Positions 14,037 to 24,622 of a DNA stretch of 32,306 bases are shown one piece after another. The notes beneath the pieces were generated by a model, which worked only from the letters and a program-made list of their open reading frames with translations, was not told the origin of the DNA and searched no databases. Numbering within the stretch: position 1 is the stretch's first letter; each line of letters starts with the position of its first letter. A program made the translations under genes and the position numbers. Origin of the DNA: Chloroflexota bacterium (GTDB taxonomy: Bacteria > Chloroflexota > Dehalococcoidia > DSTF01 > JACRBR01); contig JACRBR010000195.1 in the NCBI GenBank assembly GCA_016213125.1, positions 1 through 32,306 of the forward strand. Direction: 5' to 3'.

Positions 14037-15701
14037 CTACTCCGGCACCGGCACCGTGCGCGGCTGGCTCAGCCGCTCGATGATGTTCGCCGTCAGCTTC
14101 CGCAGCCGCGCGTCCGCGAACGCCCCCCGCTCCTCGTGCCCCCAGTCGTCCAGCCCCCAGCTCCACGCGAACGTCCCCGCGTTGAACACCGCCGCCCCGC
14201 TCTCCGCCTTGTAGATCGATGACGCGGCCGTGTCGCTCCCCAGGAACCCGTCGACCGGCGACGCGCCCACCGGAACCAGACCCTCCGGCCGCCTGTCCGG
14301 CGTCGTCATGTGGTCGTACTCGTACCCCACGATCCCCGGGAACGAATCGCCCTCCGTGATCTCCGTGTCCTTGAAGATCCAGTGATCCACGTTCGCCGGC
14401 CGCCACGCCTGGTACTCCGGCGTCGCGTTGGAACCGTACTTCAGGCCCGTGAGCATGCTCTGCGGCCGGTTCACCGGCGGCGCCGAGAACAGCACCGTCG
14501 CCTCCTGCGGACGCTCGCGCGCCAGCGGGTCCAGCGATGCGTCCTTGTAGCACGTCAGCACCCGCGCCTTCCCGTCCTTCGTCGCATCCTCAAGGCGACT
14601 CTGCCAGTACACCTCGTTGCCGCTGAAGAACGCCAGGTTCACCCCCGCGTCCCGCGCCGCCTCCACCGCGTCGTACTGCTGCTTCGTCCAGTACTCGTCG
14701 TGCCCCAGCGACACGAACAGCCGGTGCCGCTGCAGCACCTCGCCGCGCAGGTGCACGTCGACGTTCGTCGTGTACGTCATGTCGTACCCCTGCGACTCCG
14801 CCCACCGCACGAAGTTGTACTCCCACCGGAAGAACTCCCCCGCCCCGTACATCGGCTGGTTGTTCAGCGTCGGGTCGTACGGCCGGTCGTACGAGACGCG
14901 ATACGCGCGCCGCTCTTTCTCGCTGTACCGCCGGTTCGCGCCGAAGGAGCCGTACAGGCTCGCGTCGCCCCACACGTTGTACGCCTGCCAAGTGTTCGTC
15001 GAAGCCTGCACGATAATCGGCGATGTCGCGTCGTCGTCGCGCACCACGAAGATCGCGTACGCATACGTGTCCGACTTCACTTCATGCAGCTTTACGATGT
15101 AGTAGCCGGGCGCCCAGTCGCCGCCCGTCTTGATCTGCAGGCTGCGCTTCCAGTTGCACTCGATGAGGAAGGTGTCGGGTTCCACGCTGCAGGCGTGGCA
15201 CTCCTCCAGGCTGCGCAGCGCGTCCCATCGCCCCTGCGCCTGGCCTTCGTTGTCCTTGTACGACTTCACCAGCCGCCCGCCCGCGCCGCCGTACCAACCC
15301 ATGCGGTACACGTCCGCGTCGAACCGCGCGCCATCGTCCCTGGTGCTCACGTGCAGGTCCACCGTCTCGCCCGGCTGGACGCTGGCCTGCCCGCAGTACG
15401 CCGCGATCTCGCCCTCGAGCGCTGGCCGCTCGGCGATGTGCCAGCCGTTGTCTCCGGGAAGGGCGTTCTCCCGCGCGACCGCGCCGCCCCGCACGTCGAT
15501 GGTCTTCGCCCCACCGTCCCGGCAGCGGAGCGCCAGCAGCCCCCCCGTGGCCACCAACCCCGCCAGGAACTGTCTCCGGTCGACCTTCCGTGCCGCCAGG
15601 AACTGCAGTGGGACACTCCTGTCATCCGCCGCCCGTGTTGTAGCAGATGGATCGCCACCCCGCCCGCCGCGACATAACGCCCGCGCCACGTCCCTCCCCA
15701 T
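14037..15701 (-). CDS. Tat-exported protein related to the N,N-dimethylformamidase large subunit
   Basis: The 554-residue protein resembles the C-terminal region of DMFase beta subunits and the many uncharacterised relatives of that family. Matching segments are MGWYGGAGGRLVKS, ASTNTWQAYNVWGDASLYG, VSYDRPYD, a SLGHDEYWTKQQYDAVEAARDAGVNLAFF core (written here in part) and FAWSWGLDDWGHE near the C terminus. Residues 41-59 (DRRQFLAGLVATGGLLALR) look like a Tat signal, with twin Arg 42-43, so the protein is probably exported folded. I chose the ATG at 15701 because GGAGG lies about 12 bases upstream; an ATG at 15785 would add 28 poor-quality residues. The substrate is unknown: Tat export and no partner subunit nearby argue against a cytoplasmic DMFase. 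Confidence 0.75.
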   Translation of the reverse strand: MGRDVARALCRGGRGGDPSATTRAADDRSVPLQFLAARKVDRRQFLAGLVATGGLLALRCRDGGAKTIDVRGGAVARENALPGDNGWHIAERPALEGEIAAYCGQASVQPGETVDLHVSTRDDGARFDADVYRMGWYGGAGGRLVKSYKDNEGQAQGRWDALRSLEECHACSVEPDTFLIECNWKRSLQIKTGGDWAPGYYIVKLHEVKSDTYAYAIFVVRDDDATSPIIVQASTNTWQAYNVWGDASLYGSFGANRRYSEKERRAYRVSYDRPYDPTLNNQPMYGAGEFFRWEYNFVRWAESQGYDMTYTTNVDVHLRGEVLQRHRLFVSLGHDEYWTKQQYDAVEAARDAGVNLAFFSGNEVYWQSRLEDATKDGKARVLTCYKDASLDPLARERPQEATVLFSAPPVNRPQSMLTGLKYGSNATPEYQAWRPANVDHWIFKDTEITEGDSFPGIVGYEYDHMTTPDRRPEGLVPVGASPVDGFLGSDTAASSIYKAESGAAVFNAGTFAWSWGLDDWGHEERGAFADARLRKLTANIIERLSQPRTVPVPE

Positions 15702-16028
15702 CGCCGCGCCGCCTCCCCCGCACCTCGCGGTGGAAAATGTTCCGAAAGTGCAGTGGCGCGCTTGGAGATCGCAGCGCCCGTGCACTACGATCGCCCTTGC
15801 CGCAGGCCCTCCCGGTCGCGCGGCCTGCGACCCGAAGCGCCCCGTCTCCCGGAAGGAGGAAGCTGCGACCCGCCGAAAAACCCAAAAGTGCCGAGCAATT
15901 GAATCTCGGGCGCGCCGAAGGAATGGCGAAACTGCAAAAAGAAATTCCCGGATTAGATTCGATTTCGGCCAGAAACGTTCCCGCGAAGCCGCGAAGAGAC
16001 GGCCGAATTCAACGCGGAAATGGAGGGC
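15702..16028. other. Gap without a supported gene
   Basis: Bases about 15870-16010 are visibly richer in A and T than the surroundings. Open frames cross it on both strands, but they look like neighbours' shadows or random sequence. It should hold the promoter of the Tat-exported gene and the end of the hydrolase transcript; I see no clear -35/-10 pair or terminator. Confidence 0.4.
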
Positions 16029-16895
16029 CTACCCCGAAGAAACCACGAACTCGCGGATCACATCGAGGCCCCGCGGATCGTCGCGAAAGATGCCGTGCCC
16101 CGCGCTCGCGAAGCGCTCGAACCGCACCAGGTGTGGCGGCAACGCCCGCGCGATGTCCTCCTGTGACTCGATCGGCGTGATCGGATCCGCCTCGCCGCCC
16201 AGCACCAGCGTCGGACACCGCACCTTCGCCAGGTCTGCCAGCATGTCGAACGACAGCCCTTCGCCGCCGGGCCCGAGGAAGCTCATCAGCACCTTGCCGC
16301 TCATCACGCTGCGAGCGCGCGCGTCAGGGTCAGGTTTCGCGACGGTGTTGTAGAACGGCATCGCCTCCGTCATCCACTTCAACGCGAACTCCGGCGAGTC
16401 GTACCCGATGGTCAGCGCATGCCGCGCCATCGCCGCGATCTCCGGCCCGCCCGCGCGGTCGAACAGCTCGATGCTGCGCTCGACGTGCGCGTGCCCCTGC
16501 GCCGCCGTGCTCGAGAGGATCAGCTTCCCCGGATGCTCCGGGTGCCGCGTCGCGTACGCGATCGCCACGAATCCGCCGAAGGAGTTCCCCAACACGATCG
16601 GCTTCTCGATCTCCAGCGCGCGGCAGAACTCGAACAGGTCGTCGCCCCACTGCGCCAGCGTCCAAGCCTCCGCGGGCTGCCGGTTGCTGCGCCCGTTGCC
16701 CCGGTGGTCGATGTAGACGACCTGCGCGATATCAGCGAATCGCGAGAACGCGGGCTTATAGCCCGAGTGGTCCATGCCCGGCCCTCCGTGCAGCAGGATC
16801 AGCGTGGGCTGCTCCCGCATGCGTGGCCCGTCGGGCACAAGCTTCGCCCCCTCTACGTCGAAGAAGATCCGTACGCCGTTGACCTCGATGCGCAT
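16029..16895 (-). CDS. Alpha/beta hydrolase, proline iminopeptidase-like
   Basis: A 288-residue cytoplasmic-looking hydrolase (no signal peptide). HGGPG at 36-40 forms the oxyanion region, the nucleophile elbow is GNSFGG (Ser105), and the likely acid and base are Asp237 (GGEADPITP) and His267 (SAGHGIF). The HGGPG box and the DHRGNGRS loop are typical of the S33 proline iminopeptidase-like group, which also contains esterases and lactonases, so the substrate cannot be fixed. The start at 16895 is chosen because MRIEVNGVRIFF matches where relatives begin; a longer frame to 16973 runs into the end of the upstream gene and adds low-quality sequence. It follows the secreted hydrolase gene on the same strand. 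Confidence 0.85.
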   Translation of the reverse strand: MRIEVNGVRIFFDVEGAKLVPDGPRMREQPTLILLHGGPGMDHSGYKPAFSRFADIAQVVYIDHRGNGRSNRQPAEAWTLAQWGDDLFEFCRALEIEKPIVLGNSFGGFVAIAYATRHPEHPGKLILSSTAAQGHAHVERSIELFDRAGGPEIAAMARHALTIGYDSPEFALKWMTEAMPFYNTVAKPDPDARARSVMSGKVLMSFLGPGGEGLSFDMLADLAKVRCPTLVLGGEADPITPIESQEDIARALPPHLVRFERFASAGHGIFRDDPRGLDVIREFVVSSG

Positions 16896-16974
16896 GCCGG
16901 GAAGTCTACTGCGCCTCGCCGCGCGCCAACACAACACCGCGCCGCACGAACCCGGCCGCCCCCCCGCGCTCACC

Positions 16975-18939
16975 TCAGCGGAGCGACAGGTCCGTTGTCC
17001 CTCCGCGCGCGTCTTTGGAGCGAGGGCCGTTGATCACCGTCTCCGCGGCAGGCTCCCCGTCGATGAGCAGCGTCACCACGGCGCCGCGCTCGCATCCCGC
17101 CACGGAATCCGGCCCCACCACAGACAGGATGTACCCGCGAAAGCTCCCCGTCCGCCGCGTCGATGCCACCCCGCACCTCACGCCGCCGATGTACGCCTCC
17201 ACCAGCGTCCCCGGCGGCATCAGCCCGCCGCCCCGTGTGTACACCTCGCCGGAGTACTCGCTGACGAGCGGCGCCGCCCCCTGCGGCTCCGCGGTCGAAA
17301 ATCCCGTGTCGAACGAGCCCGTCGTGCTCCCTTCCGGCCACGCGAACGCGGTCTGGCTGTACAGCTTCGTGTCGTTCGCGTACGTCCACAGCAGGATCTC
17401 GCCGCCCGGTGAGCCGCAGCCCGTCGACTCCGCGTCCGCCATCACTGTGATCTCGTATCGGCCGTCATCGATAGGTGGCAGGTCGAGCTGGCACGGCGTG
17501 ACCAGCCCCTCTCGCCGCACCACCGCCCCCACCCACCGCGCGTCGAACGCCTCACCGTCCAGCATCAGGTTGCCGCGAATCACCACGCGCTCCGCCGCTC
17601 CCGGCACCGCGTCCTCCTCAGGCGACCCCGATCGTGGCAGCAGCGCGAACTTCGACCCCAGCGTGCGCAGGTCATCGACGAGCACGTCATCGCCTTCGGG
17701 CCGCGCGCCGCCTTCCACCCACGCGACCAGCGCCTCGAACCCCGCCTCCTGTTCCGACGTGTTGAAGCCGCAATGCCCCGGGTCCGCGATCACCCGCTGG
17801 ACCAGCAGGTCGCCCTTCCCCGCCGCTTCGACGCGCTGCCGAAGGATGCGCGCCTGCTCGATCGGCACCTGGCCGTCGCCGGTCGTGTGCATCGTCAGCA
17901 TCGGCATCTGCAGGTCGCCCGTCGTTTCGTTCCGTTCGACGAACCGCTGCACCAGCTCGTCCTGCGTCGGGAGGCGCACAACATCTCGATTGAACTCCTC
18001 GCTCGAGACCGCGCTCAGCGGCCCCAGCCGGTACTCGGTTTCGATGTTCGGCGCCAGGCCTCCGGAGACCAGCATCTGCGTGCGCCGCCAGTTCGTCTCC
18101 TCCTCCGCGCGAAATCCCTCCCGATCGAACATGCGCGGTCCGCCCGTCAGGTCGATCATGATGCTCTCGAATCGCTCGTGCGTAATGGGATCGTCCAGCG
18201 CCGGCAGGATGCGCTCGCTGATGAGCTTCGGGATGCTGTCCGCGGTTTCGAACTCTCCCTGCGTCACGCCCGCCACGTAGGCGCCCGCGGCGAAGAAGTC
18301 AGCCTGGCCACGAGCCCCCGATTCGTTTCCCGCGCTTCCACACAGCGCCAGCGCGCCATCAAACCGGTCCGGGTACCGCTCCGCCGCGATGTGGGTCGCC
18401 GCCCCGCCCATCGATTCGCCCGTGACGTACGTCCATGCAGGGCGTCCGTGCTTCTGTACGAAGAGATCCCACAGCGCCGCCGTTTCGTCAGCGGCGCGTC
18501 CCGGTATCAGCGACGTGCTGCTGAAGCTTGATGCGCCCCACGCGTACCCGTTGCCGATGAGGTACCGGCGAAAGTCCGGCGCGCTCACGCGTGCTTCGCT
18601 GCGCAGCTCCTCGAACCCGTGCATGTACAAGACCACGCGCCCGTTCCATTCGTCCGGCATCTCGATCCGGTACACCGTCCCGCCCAGCCGCCCGTAGTCG
18701 GCCGTCGCCCCCGGCAGCGCCTCGAACGCCGGGTCCGCCAACGAGATGCCCTCGGGCTCGGACCTGATCGCCACCGAGGAGGGAATTGCCCTGGGCGTAG
18801 GCGTACCCCGCGCGGGAGCCGCGCCGTCATCGCAGGAAGCGAGCGCGACGGAGATGGCCGCCAGCGATAGCGTGAACAGTAGGATCGTGCGAATGCCGGG
18901 CAATCGGTACTCCGTCTCGCTGCACTCCCCGTTGTACAC
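16975..18939 (-). CDS. Secreted alpha/beta hydrolase lipoprotein with C-terminal beta-rich region
   Basis: A 654-residue protein. It begins with a hydrophobic signal and a lipobox ending SVALASC (Cys36), followed by a Pro/Thr linker. An alpha/beta hydrolase domain spans about 85-430: YMHGF oxyanion loop near 105, nucleophile GESMGG (Ser176), a TTGDGQVPIE acid loop and a DPGHCGF histidine loop. The remaining about 200 residues look beta-rich, with paired cysteines and no motif I recognise; they may bind a surface or substrate. An esterase or peptidase acting outside the membrane is likely, with unknown substrate. The start ATG at 18939 leaves 15 charged residues before the signal core; an internal start is possible. 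It lies 79 bases upstream of the second hydrolase gene on the same strand. Confidence 0.8.
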   Translation of the reverse strand: MYNGECSETEYRLPGIRTILLFTLSLAAISVALASCDDGAAPARGTPTPRAIPSSVAIRSEPEGISLADPAFEALPGATADYGRLGGTVYRIEMPDEWNGRVVLYMHGFEELRSEARVSAPDFRRYLIGNGYAWGASSFSSTSLIPGRAADETAALWDLFVQKHGRPAWTYVTGESMGGAATHIAAERYPDRFDGALALCGSAGNESGARGQADFFAAGAYVAGVTQGEFETADSIPKLISERILPALDDPITHERFESIMIDLTGGPRMFDREGFRAEEETNWRRTQMLVSGGLAPNIETEYRLGPLSAVSSEEFNRDVVRLPTQDELVQRFVERNETTGDLQMPMLTMHTTGDGQVPIEQARILRQRVEAAGKGDLLVQRVIADPGHCGFNTSEQEAGFEALVAWVEGGARPEGDDVLVDDLRTLGSKFALLPRSGSPEEDAVPGAAERVVIRGNLMLDGEAFDARWVGAVVRREGLVTPCQLDLPPIDDGRYEITVMADAESTGCGSPGGEILLWTYANDTKLYSQTAFAWPEGSTTGSFDTGFSTAEPQGAAPLVSEYSGEVYTRGGGLMPPGTLVEAYIGGVRCGVASTRRTGSFRGYILSVVGPDSVAGCERGAVVTLLIDGEPAAETVINGPRSKDARGGTTDLSLR

Positions 18940-19153
18940 CCTTCGGCGTGCGTTGGTTCCGTACCCTCAACGGGAAGCGCCTTTTTGCACGAGTGTCGAT
19001 CGCCCTGGCCCCGCCTTTCACCGCCGGTAACAGAACCGTCATGCGGTCATACCCAACGTGCCCTGCTCCGTGTCATCCCCATCGCAATAGCGCCAATTAG
19101 CACTCCCATAACACATTCTTAGCCGGCCACGCCGACAACGAGGTCGGGGATGG

Positions 19154-19531
19154 GTGACTGATGGGGTACGGGTTATGGCGACGTTTATTTCACTACTGAC
19201 ATGGCATCGGTGCATGACCGGCGAAGCGGAGATCCGCGGCACAATCGATCGCCACGAGCTCCAGCTCTGGGCGCTTGGCATGCACTCGATCACCTTCGTC
19301 TCCGACGATCCCGGCGACTGCGCGGCAGTGGTTCTCAGCCACTGCTCCGATCACGCCGCAGCCGCAACGATTGCGGACACGCTCCTGGGAGAGGCTCTCG
19401 TGCGCGTGGATACGATGCGCTTCGATGAGGCGCGCGGCACCCCCGCGTGGCTGGCTGCGCCCGTGTCCGGGCCGCGTCTTCCCCACCCCCCGCGGCGGCG
19501 GCGGGAGCAAGAGCAGGCGCTGGCCGCTTGA
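19154..19531 (+). CDS. Small hypothetical protein
   Basis: I do not recognise it. The frame gives 125 residues from a GTG at 19154, or 118 from an ATG at 19175. The part MATFISLLTWHRCMT to TMRFDEARG has balanced composition with many acidic residues and looks coding, more so than the other frames here. The C terminus (PPRRRREQEQALAA) is basic and low in information. There is no convincing ribosome site. It is alone in the 980-base gap between the secreted hydrolase and gyrB and may be spurious. Confidence 0.4.
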   Translation: MTDGVRVMATFISLLTWHRCMTGEAEIRGTIDRHELQLWALGMHSITFVSDDPGDCAAVVLSHCSDHAAAATIADTLLGEALVRVDTMRFDEARGTPAWLAAPVSGPRLPHPPRRRREQEQALAA

Positions 19532-21908
<2,377 letters not shown>

Positions 21909-21940
21909 CAGGGTGTTGAGGAAGCCCCTCTATCCTTGCA

Positions 21941-21961
21941 GCGCGGGCTGAAAGCCCGCGC
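21941..21961. terminator. Hairpin after gyrB (GCT-Y-AGC type palindrome, copy 3)
   Basis: GCGCGGGCT-GAA-AGCCCGCGC, a perfect 9-base stem, 32 bases after the gyrB stop. No T-run follows on the plus strand. It may end gyrB transcription or simply be another member of the palindrome family at 10181 and 13789. Confidence 0.4.
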
Positions 21962-22091
21962 GTTCAGGTTCGCGAAGAACTCTTTTCGATGCCCAGGCCG
22001 CGTGCCACGACGTTTTTCGGCACCGTGCGTGCCCGGCGCTCGCTGACCGGTCGTGCTGATGTCGGAGACAGTCATCAAGCCTGTCCCCCTT

Positions 22092-22568
22092 TCATATCGC
22101 TCGCGCTCGGGCTTCGCGCGGGCCCAGCTCGACGATCCGCGCATCGGTGATCCGCCGCCCCGAGGTCCGCACGATCGCCACGGTCTGGATGCGATGAAAG
22201 CCCGCCCGCCCGGCCGCCCCCGGGTTCACGTACACCACTCCCGCTCGATCCTCGACCAGCGCCCGGTGACTGTGGCCGAACACGACGGCCTGCGTATCCG
22301 CCCCCGGGGAAGCGTGCAGCAACTGATGCACAAGATGGAAGCGAACGCCGCCGAGATCGAGGTCCGCTCGAAGCGGCAACCCCAGCGTGTCGCGCTTTTC
22401 GTCGTTGTTGCCATACACCGCGTGGACAGGCGCTATGGAACCCAGCGCATCCAGCACGTGCTGCCCGCCGATGTCGCCCGCATGGACGATGGCTTCGACG
22501 CCGCGGAACGCCCGCACCAGCCGCGGGTCCACAAACCCGTGCGTGTCAGCAATAATCCCGATGCGCAT
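22092..22568 (-). CDS. YfcE/MJ0936-type metallophosphoesterase
   Basis: A 158-residue calcineurin-like phosphoesterase. All metal-binding motifs are present in order: ADTHG near the N terminus, HAGDIGG, YGNNDE and FGHSHR, with the last His pair completing the di-metal site. Relatives hydrolyse phosphodiesters such as model bis-phosphates; the natural substrate is generally unknown. I chose the ATG at 22568 (MRIGIIADTH) because family members begin there, and it lies 10 bases after the hicB stop; the longer frame to 22673 overlaps hicB. It is probably the last gene of the hicA-hicB-phosphoesterase run, though a functional link to the toxin-antitoxin pair is unproven. Confidence 0.9.
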   Translation of the reverse strand: MRIGIIADTHGFVDPRLVRAFRGVEAIVHAGDIGGQHVLDALGSIAPVHAVYGNNDEKRDTLGLPLRADLDLGGVRFHLVHQLLHASPGADTQAVVFGHSHRALVEDRAGVVYVNPGAAGRAGFHRIQTVAIVRTSGRRITDARIVELGPREARARAI

Positions 22569-22578
22569 CGCGCGCGGG

Positions 22579-22800
22579 TCAGCGGACGCCCTGATAGATG
22601 GCCGGTTGGTAGGACGGTGGCGGAATGGGCTTACCCTGTTCGCGAGCGACCTCGATCCAGAGGCCTTTCGCAATTGTCACTTCTCGAAGCGCGTCTTCCG
22701 GTGTGGGCCCAAACGCGGAGCAAAGCGGCAGATCGGGGATATCCGCAATGTAGGCTCCGTCCTCTTCACTGTAGAAGATGTTGATGTGGTAGTCCTTCAT
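22579..22800 (-). CDS. hicB: HicB-family antitoxin
   Basis: A 73-residue protein with the partial RNase H-like fold of HicB: FYSEEDGAYIADIPDLP followed by CSAFGPTPEDALREV and a short helix. It should bind and neutralise the HicA toxin encoded just upstream. The C-terminal DNA-binding domain found in longer HicB proteins is missing, so self-regulation would need another route. Its ATG overlaps the hicA stop codon by four bases (ATGA, 22797-22800), which couples their translation and keeps the pair in proportion. Confidence 0.85.
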   Translation of the reverse strand: MKDYHINIFYSEEDGAYIADIPDLPLCSAFGPTPEDALREVTIAKGLWIEVAREQGKPIPPPSYQPAIYQGVR

Positions 22801-23051
22801 TCGCGTTCCTCGAGTGTCAGCTTAGCGGTTTCCACGAGGCGTACGAAGGCGCGAACCTGATACGGCTTAGCTTTGCCGCCGTCCGGCTGGAGATTCACCT
22901 GCTGAATCAGGCCCGGCCTTGTGAACATGTGATGGCTTCCCCGGATGCGGCTCAGGCGAAAACCAAATGCCTCCACGAGCGCGACCAGCTCTTCGAACCG
23001 CAGGTTGTTCGGCTGCCGTGCCGCCTTGTCGAGCAGCGTTCGCGCATCCAT
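22797..23051 (-). CDS. hicA: HicA-family mRNA interferase toxin
   Basis: HicA toxins cut mRNA and stop translation until bound by HicB. The 84-residue protein has the double-stranded RNA-binding-like fold signature: a helix with RFEELVALVEAFGF, the catalytic-region SHH at 39-41 within RGSHHMF, then VNLQ and GGKAKPYQVRAFV. The length is typical of the family. Gene order toxin then antitoxin is standard for hicAB. No insertion sequence, integrase or repeat pair flanks the locus, so recent transfer is not visible. The rpsU terminator lies about 40 bases upstream, so hicAB should have its own promoter; I could not identify one. Confidence 0.88.
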   Translation of the reverse strand: MDARTLLDKAARQPNNLRFEELVALVEAFGFRLSRIRGSHHMFTRPGLIQQVNLQPDGGKAKPYQVRAFVRLVETAKLTLEERE

Positions 23052-23089
23052 GCTTTCGGGCTCGTCCTAGCGCGCTTCTTGAGAGCAAG

Positions 23090-23112
23090 AAGGTCCGCCA
23101 TGAGCGGACCTT
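23090..23112 (-). terminator. Hairpin terminator after rpsU
   Basis: A perfect 9-base stem (AAGGTCCGC / GCGGACCTT) with a 5-base loop, 31 bases past the rpsU stop. On the minus strand it is followed by CTTGCTCT, a weak T-rich stretch. Confidence 0.55.
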
Positions 23113-23143
23113 GACGTAGTCATCCCGGATTCGGAATCTTCAA

Positions 23144-23338
23144 CTACACCACCGGCCGCTTCGCGCGGCGGCGGCGCCGCGCGGCCTTCGCCATCGCGAT
23201 GCGACGGCGCTCGCTCTTCGGGATGAAGTGCCGCCGCTGCTTGATCTCGCGCAGGATGCCGTCGCGCTGGACTGCCTGGCGGAAGCGCGTGAGCAGGTGC
23301 TCCCCGGACTCACCATCGCGTAGGTCTACTGACGTCAT
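23144..23338 (-). CDS. rpsU: Small ribosomal subunit protein bS21
   Basis: bS21 joins the 30S subunit late, near the anti-Shine-Dalgarno end of 16S rRNA. The 64-residue length is typical. The sequence has the family pattern of an N-terminal helix (GEHLLTRFRQAVQRDGILREIKQRR, seen in part), then HFIPKSERRR and a strongly basic tail. The ATG at 23338 is supported by GGAG 7 bases upstream; a longer frame to 23419 overlaps the upstream gene. The gene begins 25 bases after the stop of the IscA-fold-like gene and ends before a terminator hairpin. Confidence 0.93.
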   Translation of the reverse strand: MTSVDLRDGESGEHLLTRFRQAVQRDGILREIKQRRHFIPKSERRRIAMAKAARRRRRAKRPVV

Positions 23339-23363
23339 GTTCGCTCCAGTCTGCGATCGGCCT

Positions 23364-23927
23364 TCAGGCCGGTTGTTTCGTCGTTGGCTGCTCGACCGCG
23401 GCGTGCGCGCCAAGGCCATTCAGTTTATGCCATCCACCGTCCCCGGCCCAGATGGCGCGGATCGCATCCCACTTCTGCTGCCGCGCCGCCTCCAGTGTCT
23501 GAAGCTGGTCGCGCACCATGCTCTTCGTCGAGCCCCGCAGCGACTGGATCTGCCGCCCGATCTCCGCAATCTCCGTCAGAAGCTGCGCATGTTGCTCCGC
23601 CCGCCACTCCGGCGGCACCATCGGCGCGTCGTCGCGGACGGCTTCCAGGGGCTCGCCCGCCTTCGCCTTCCGGAAGATGAGCTTCTGCTTCCCCTCGTCT
23701 TCCGGCGTCGTATCCACCGTGATTCCCCACAGGTCCCGCGCAACCGTCTCAGACACAACGAGCACGGCCCGTCCCTCGAAGTGATAGACGATGTCGTGCT
23801 CGATGGGTTCGTCGACGATAAAACGGTACTTGCCGAGGTTGGTGTTGAGTCTGAGACAGCGGTCGGGAGTCGTACGCCGGGCGAGGAGCTTCGAGAGGGC
23901 TTCACACGCCGATGGGGTTACATGCAC
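23364..23927 (-). CDS. IscA/HesB-fold-like protein without cluster cysteines, with helical C terminus
   Basis: The N-terminal about 90 residues (HVTPSACEALSKLLA, CLRLNTNLGKYRFIVDEP, GRAVLVVSETVARDLWGITVD) follow the strand and helix pattern of IscA/HesB-type Fe-S carrier proteins, but the C-terminal CGC cysteines of that family are absent. The second half is a long charged helical region with QHAQLLTEIAEIGRQIQSL, likely a coiled coil. A structural or binding role rather than cluster transfer is likely; similarity is by eye and moderate. I chose the GTG at 23927 because GGGGAGG lies 9 bases upstream; an ATG at 23960 would add 11 residues. It is directly upstream of rpsU on the same strand. Confidence 0.5.
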   Translation of the reverse strand: MHVTPSACEALSKLLARRTTPDRCLRLNTNLGKYRFIVDEPIEHDIVYHFEGRAVLVVSETVARDLWGITVDTTPEDEGKQKLIFRKAKAGEPLEAVRDDAPMVPPEWRAEQHAQLLTEIAEIGRQIQSLRGSTKSMVRDQLQTLEAARQQKWDAIRAIWAGDGGWHKLNGLGAHAAVEQPTTKQPA

Positions 23928-24136
23928 GCCGACCAACCTCCCCGCTCCGCACACATCCATGCGGCGCGCGCTGCGTCCCGCCCGAAGCGGGGACCGATGC
24001 CGGTGAAGCTATCCCTGAGGCTTGCTCACGGGATCGAAATAGTACCACTGTTGGTCGAATCTGGCAACGATCCGTTGTCATAAATGGCAGCCGGACAAGC
24101 TCCCTAGCGAGCGTTGCGCAGCGTGTGCTACCCACT

Positions 24137-24526
24137 TCACCGCGACGTGACGCGAATGTAATAGCCATCGGGATCGATGATCCGGTAGTCCGTGAGCCCC
24201 CACGGCCGTGTGCCCAGCGGGGTCGCGATTGCACAGCCGCTCGCAACCGCCCGGTCGTAGCTCGCTGTCACGTCATCGACCTCCAGCACGATCTCGACGC
24301 CCACTCCCTTTCGTCCGCGAAGGGCATCCTGCGAGAAGTGATGCTCGGGTGGAAGACCATCCTGCAGCCCGAGTCCCAGCGTGACCGCGCCCAGCCGCAT
24401 CACCTCGTAGTCCCCGTTCCGCCCTGACTCCTCGAAGCTGAGCGCATCGCGATAGTAGGCGCAGGATCGCGCGAGGTCGCTCACAAACAGCTCGAGCCGT
24501 AGTGTTGCGGAAGAGTCGTGCGGCAT
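24137..24526 (-). CDS. VOC superfamily (glyoxalase/dioxygenase-like) protein
   Basis: A 129-residue single-domain protein with the vicinal oxygen chelate pattern: LELFVSDLARSCAYYRDALSF at the N terminus, a central hydrophobic strand (AVTLGLGL), EIVLEVDDVTASYDRAVASG starting the second half, and TDYRIIDPDGYYIRV at the end. VOC proteins include glyoxalase I, dioxygenases and antibiotic-binding resistance proteins. The metal ligand set cannot be assigned with confidence from the sequence, so the activity is open. It is divergent from the membrane HD-GYP gene, with 96 bases between start codons. Confidence 0.82.
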   Translation of the reverse strand: MPHDSSATLRLELFVSDLARSCAYYRDALSFEESGRNGDYEVMRLGAVTLGLGLQDGLPPEHHFSQDALRGRKGVGVEIVLEVDDVTASYDRAVASGCAIATPLGTRPWGLTDYRIIDPDGYYIRVTSR

Positions 24527-24622
24527 GATCCTCCGGCATGTGCGCCGGGGCTAACGCCTGGGTGCTGGCACCCGCCGGATCGGCGATAGAGCCCGCGCCG
24601 GGCCGTGCCGATCATTGTATAG

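Noticed and set aside
15647-16180. Plus-strand open frame across the gap before the hydrolase gene
   Set aside because: Overlaps two genes on the other strand, has no ribosome site and is low-complexity Arg/Pro/Ala sequence.
14310-18939. Hydrolases plus DMFase-like protein as a degradation gene cluster
   Set aside because: Genes have separate spacing and signals, no transporter or shared regulator, and no common substrate can be argued.
19097-19105. TTAGCACTC, identical to the CIRCE left arm
   Set aside because: No GAGTGCTAA-like arm follows after nine bases and no heat-shock gene is adjacent.
24617-24622. TATAGA just before the HD-GYP start as a -10 box
   Set aside because: It would start transcription inside the coding region after the ATG, and there is no matching -35.
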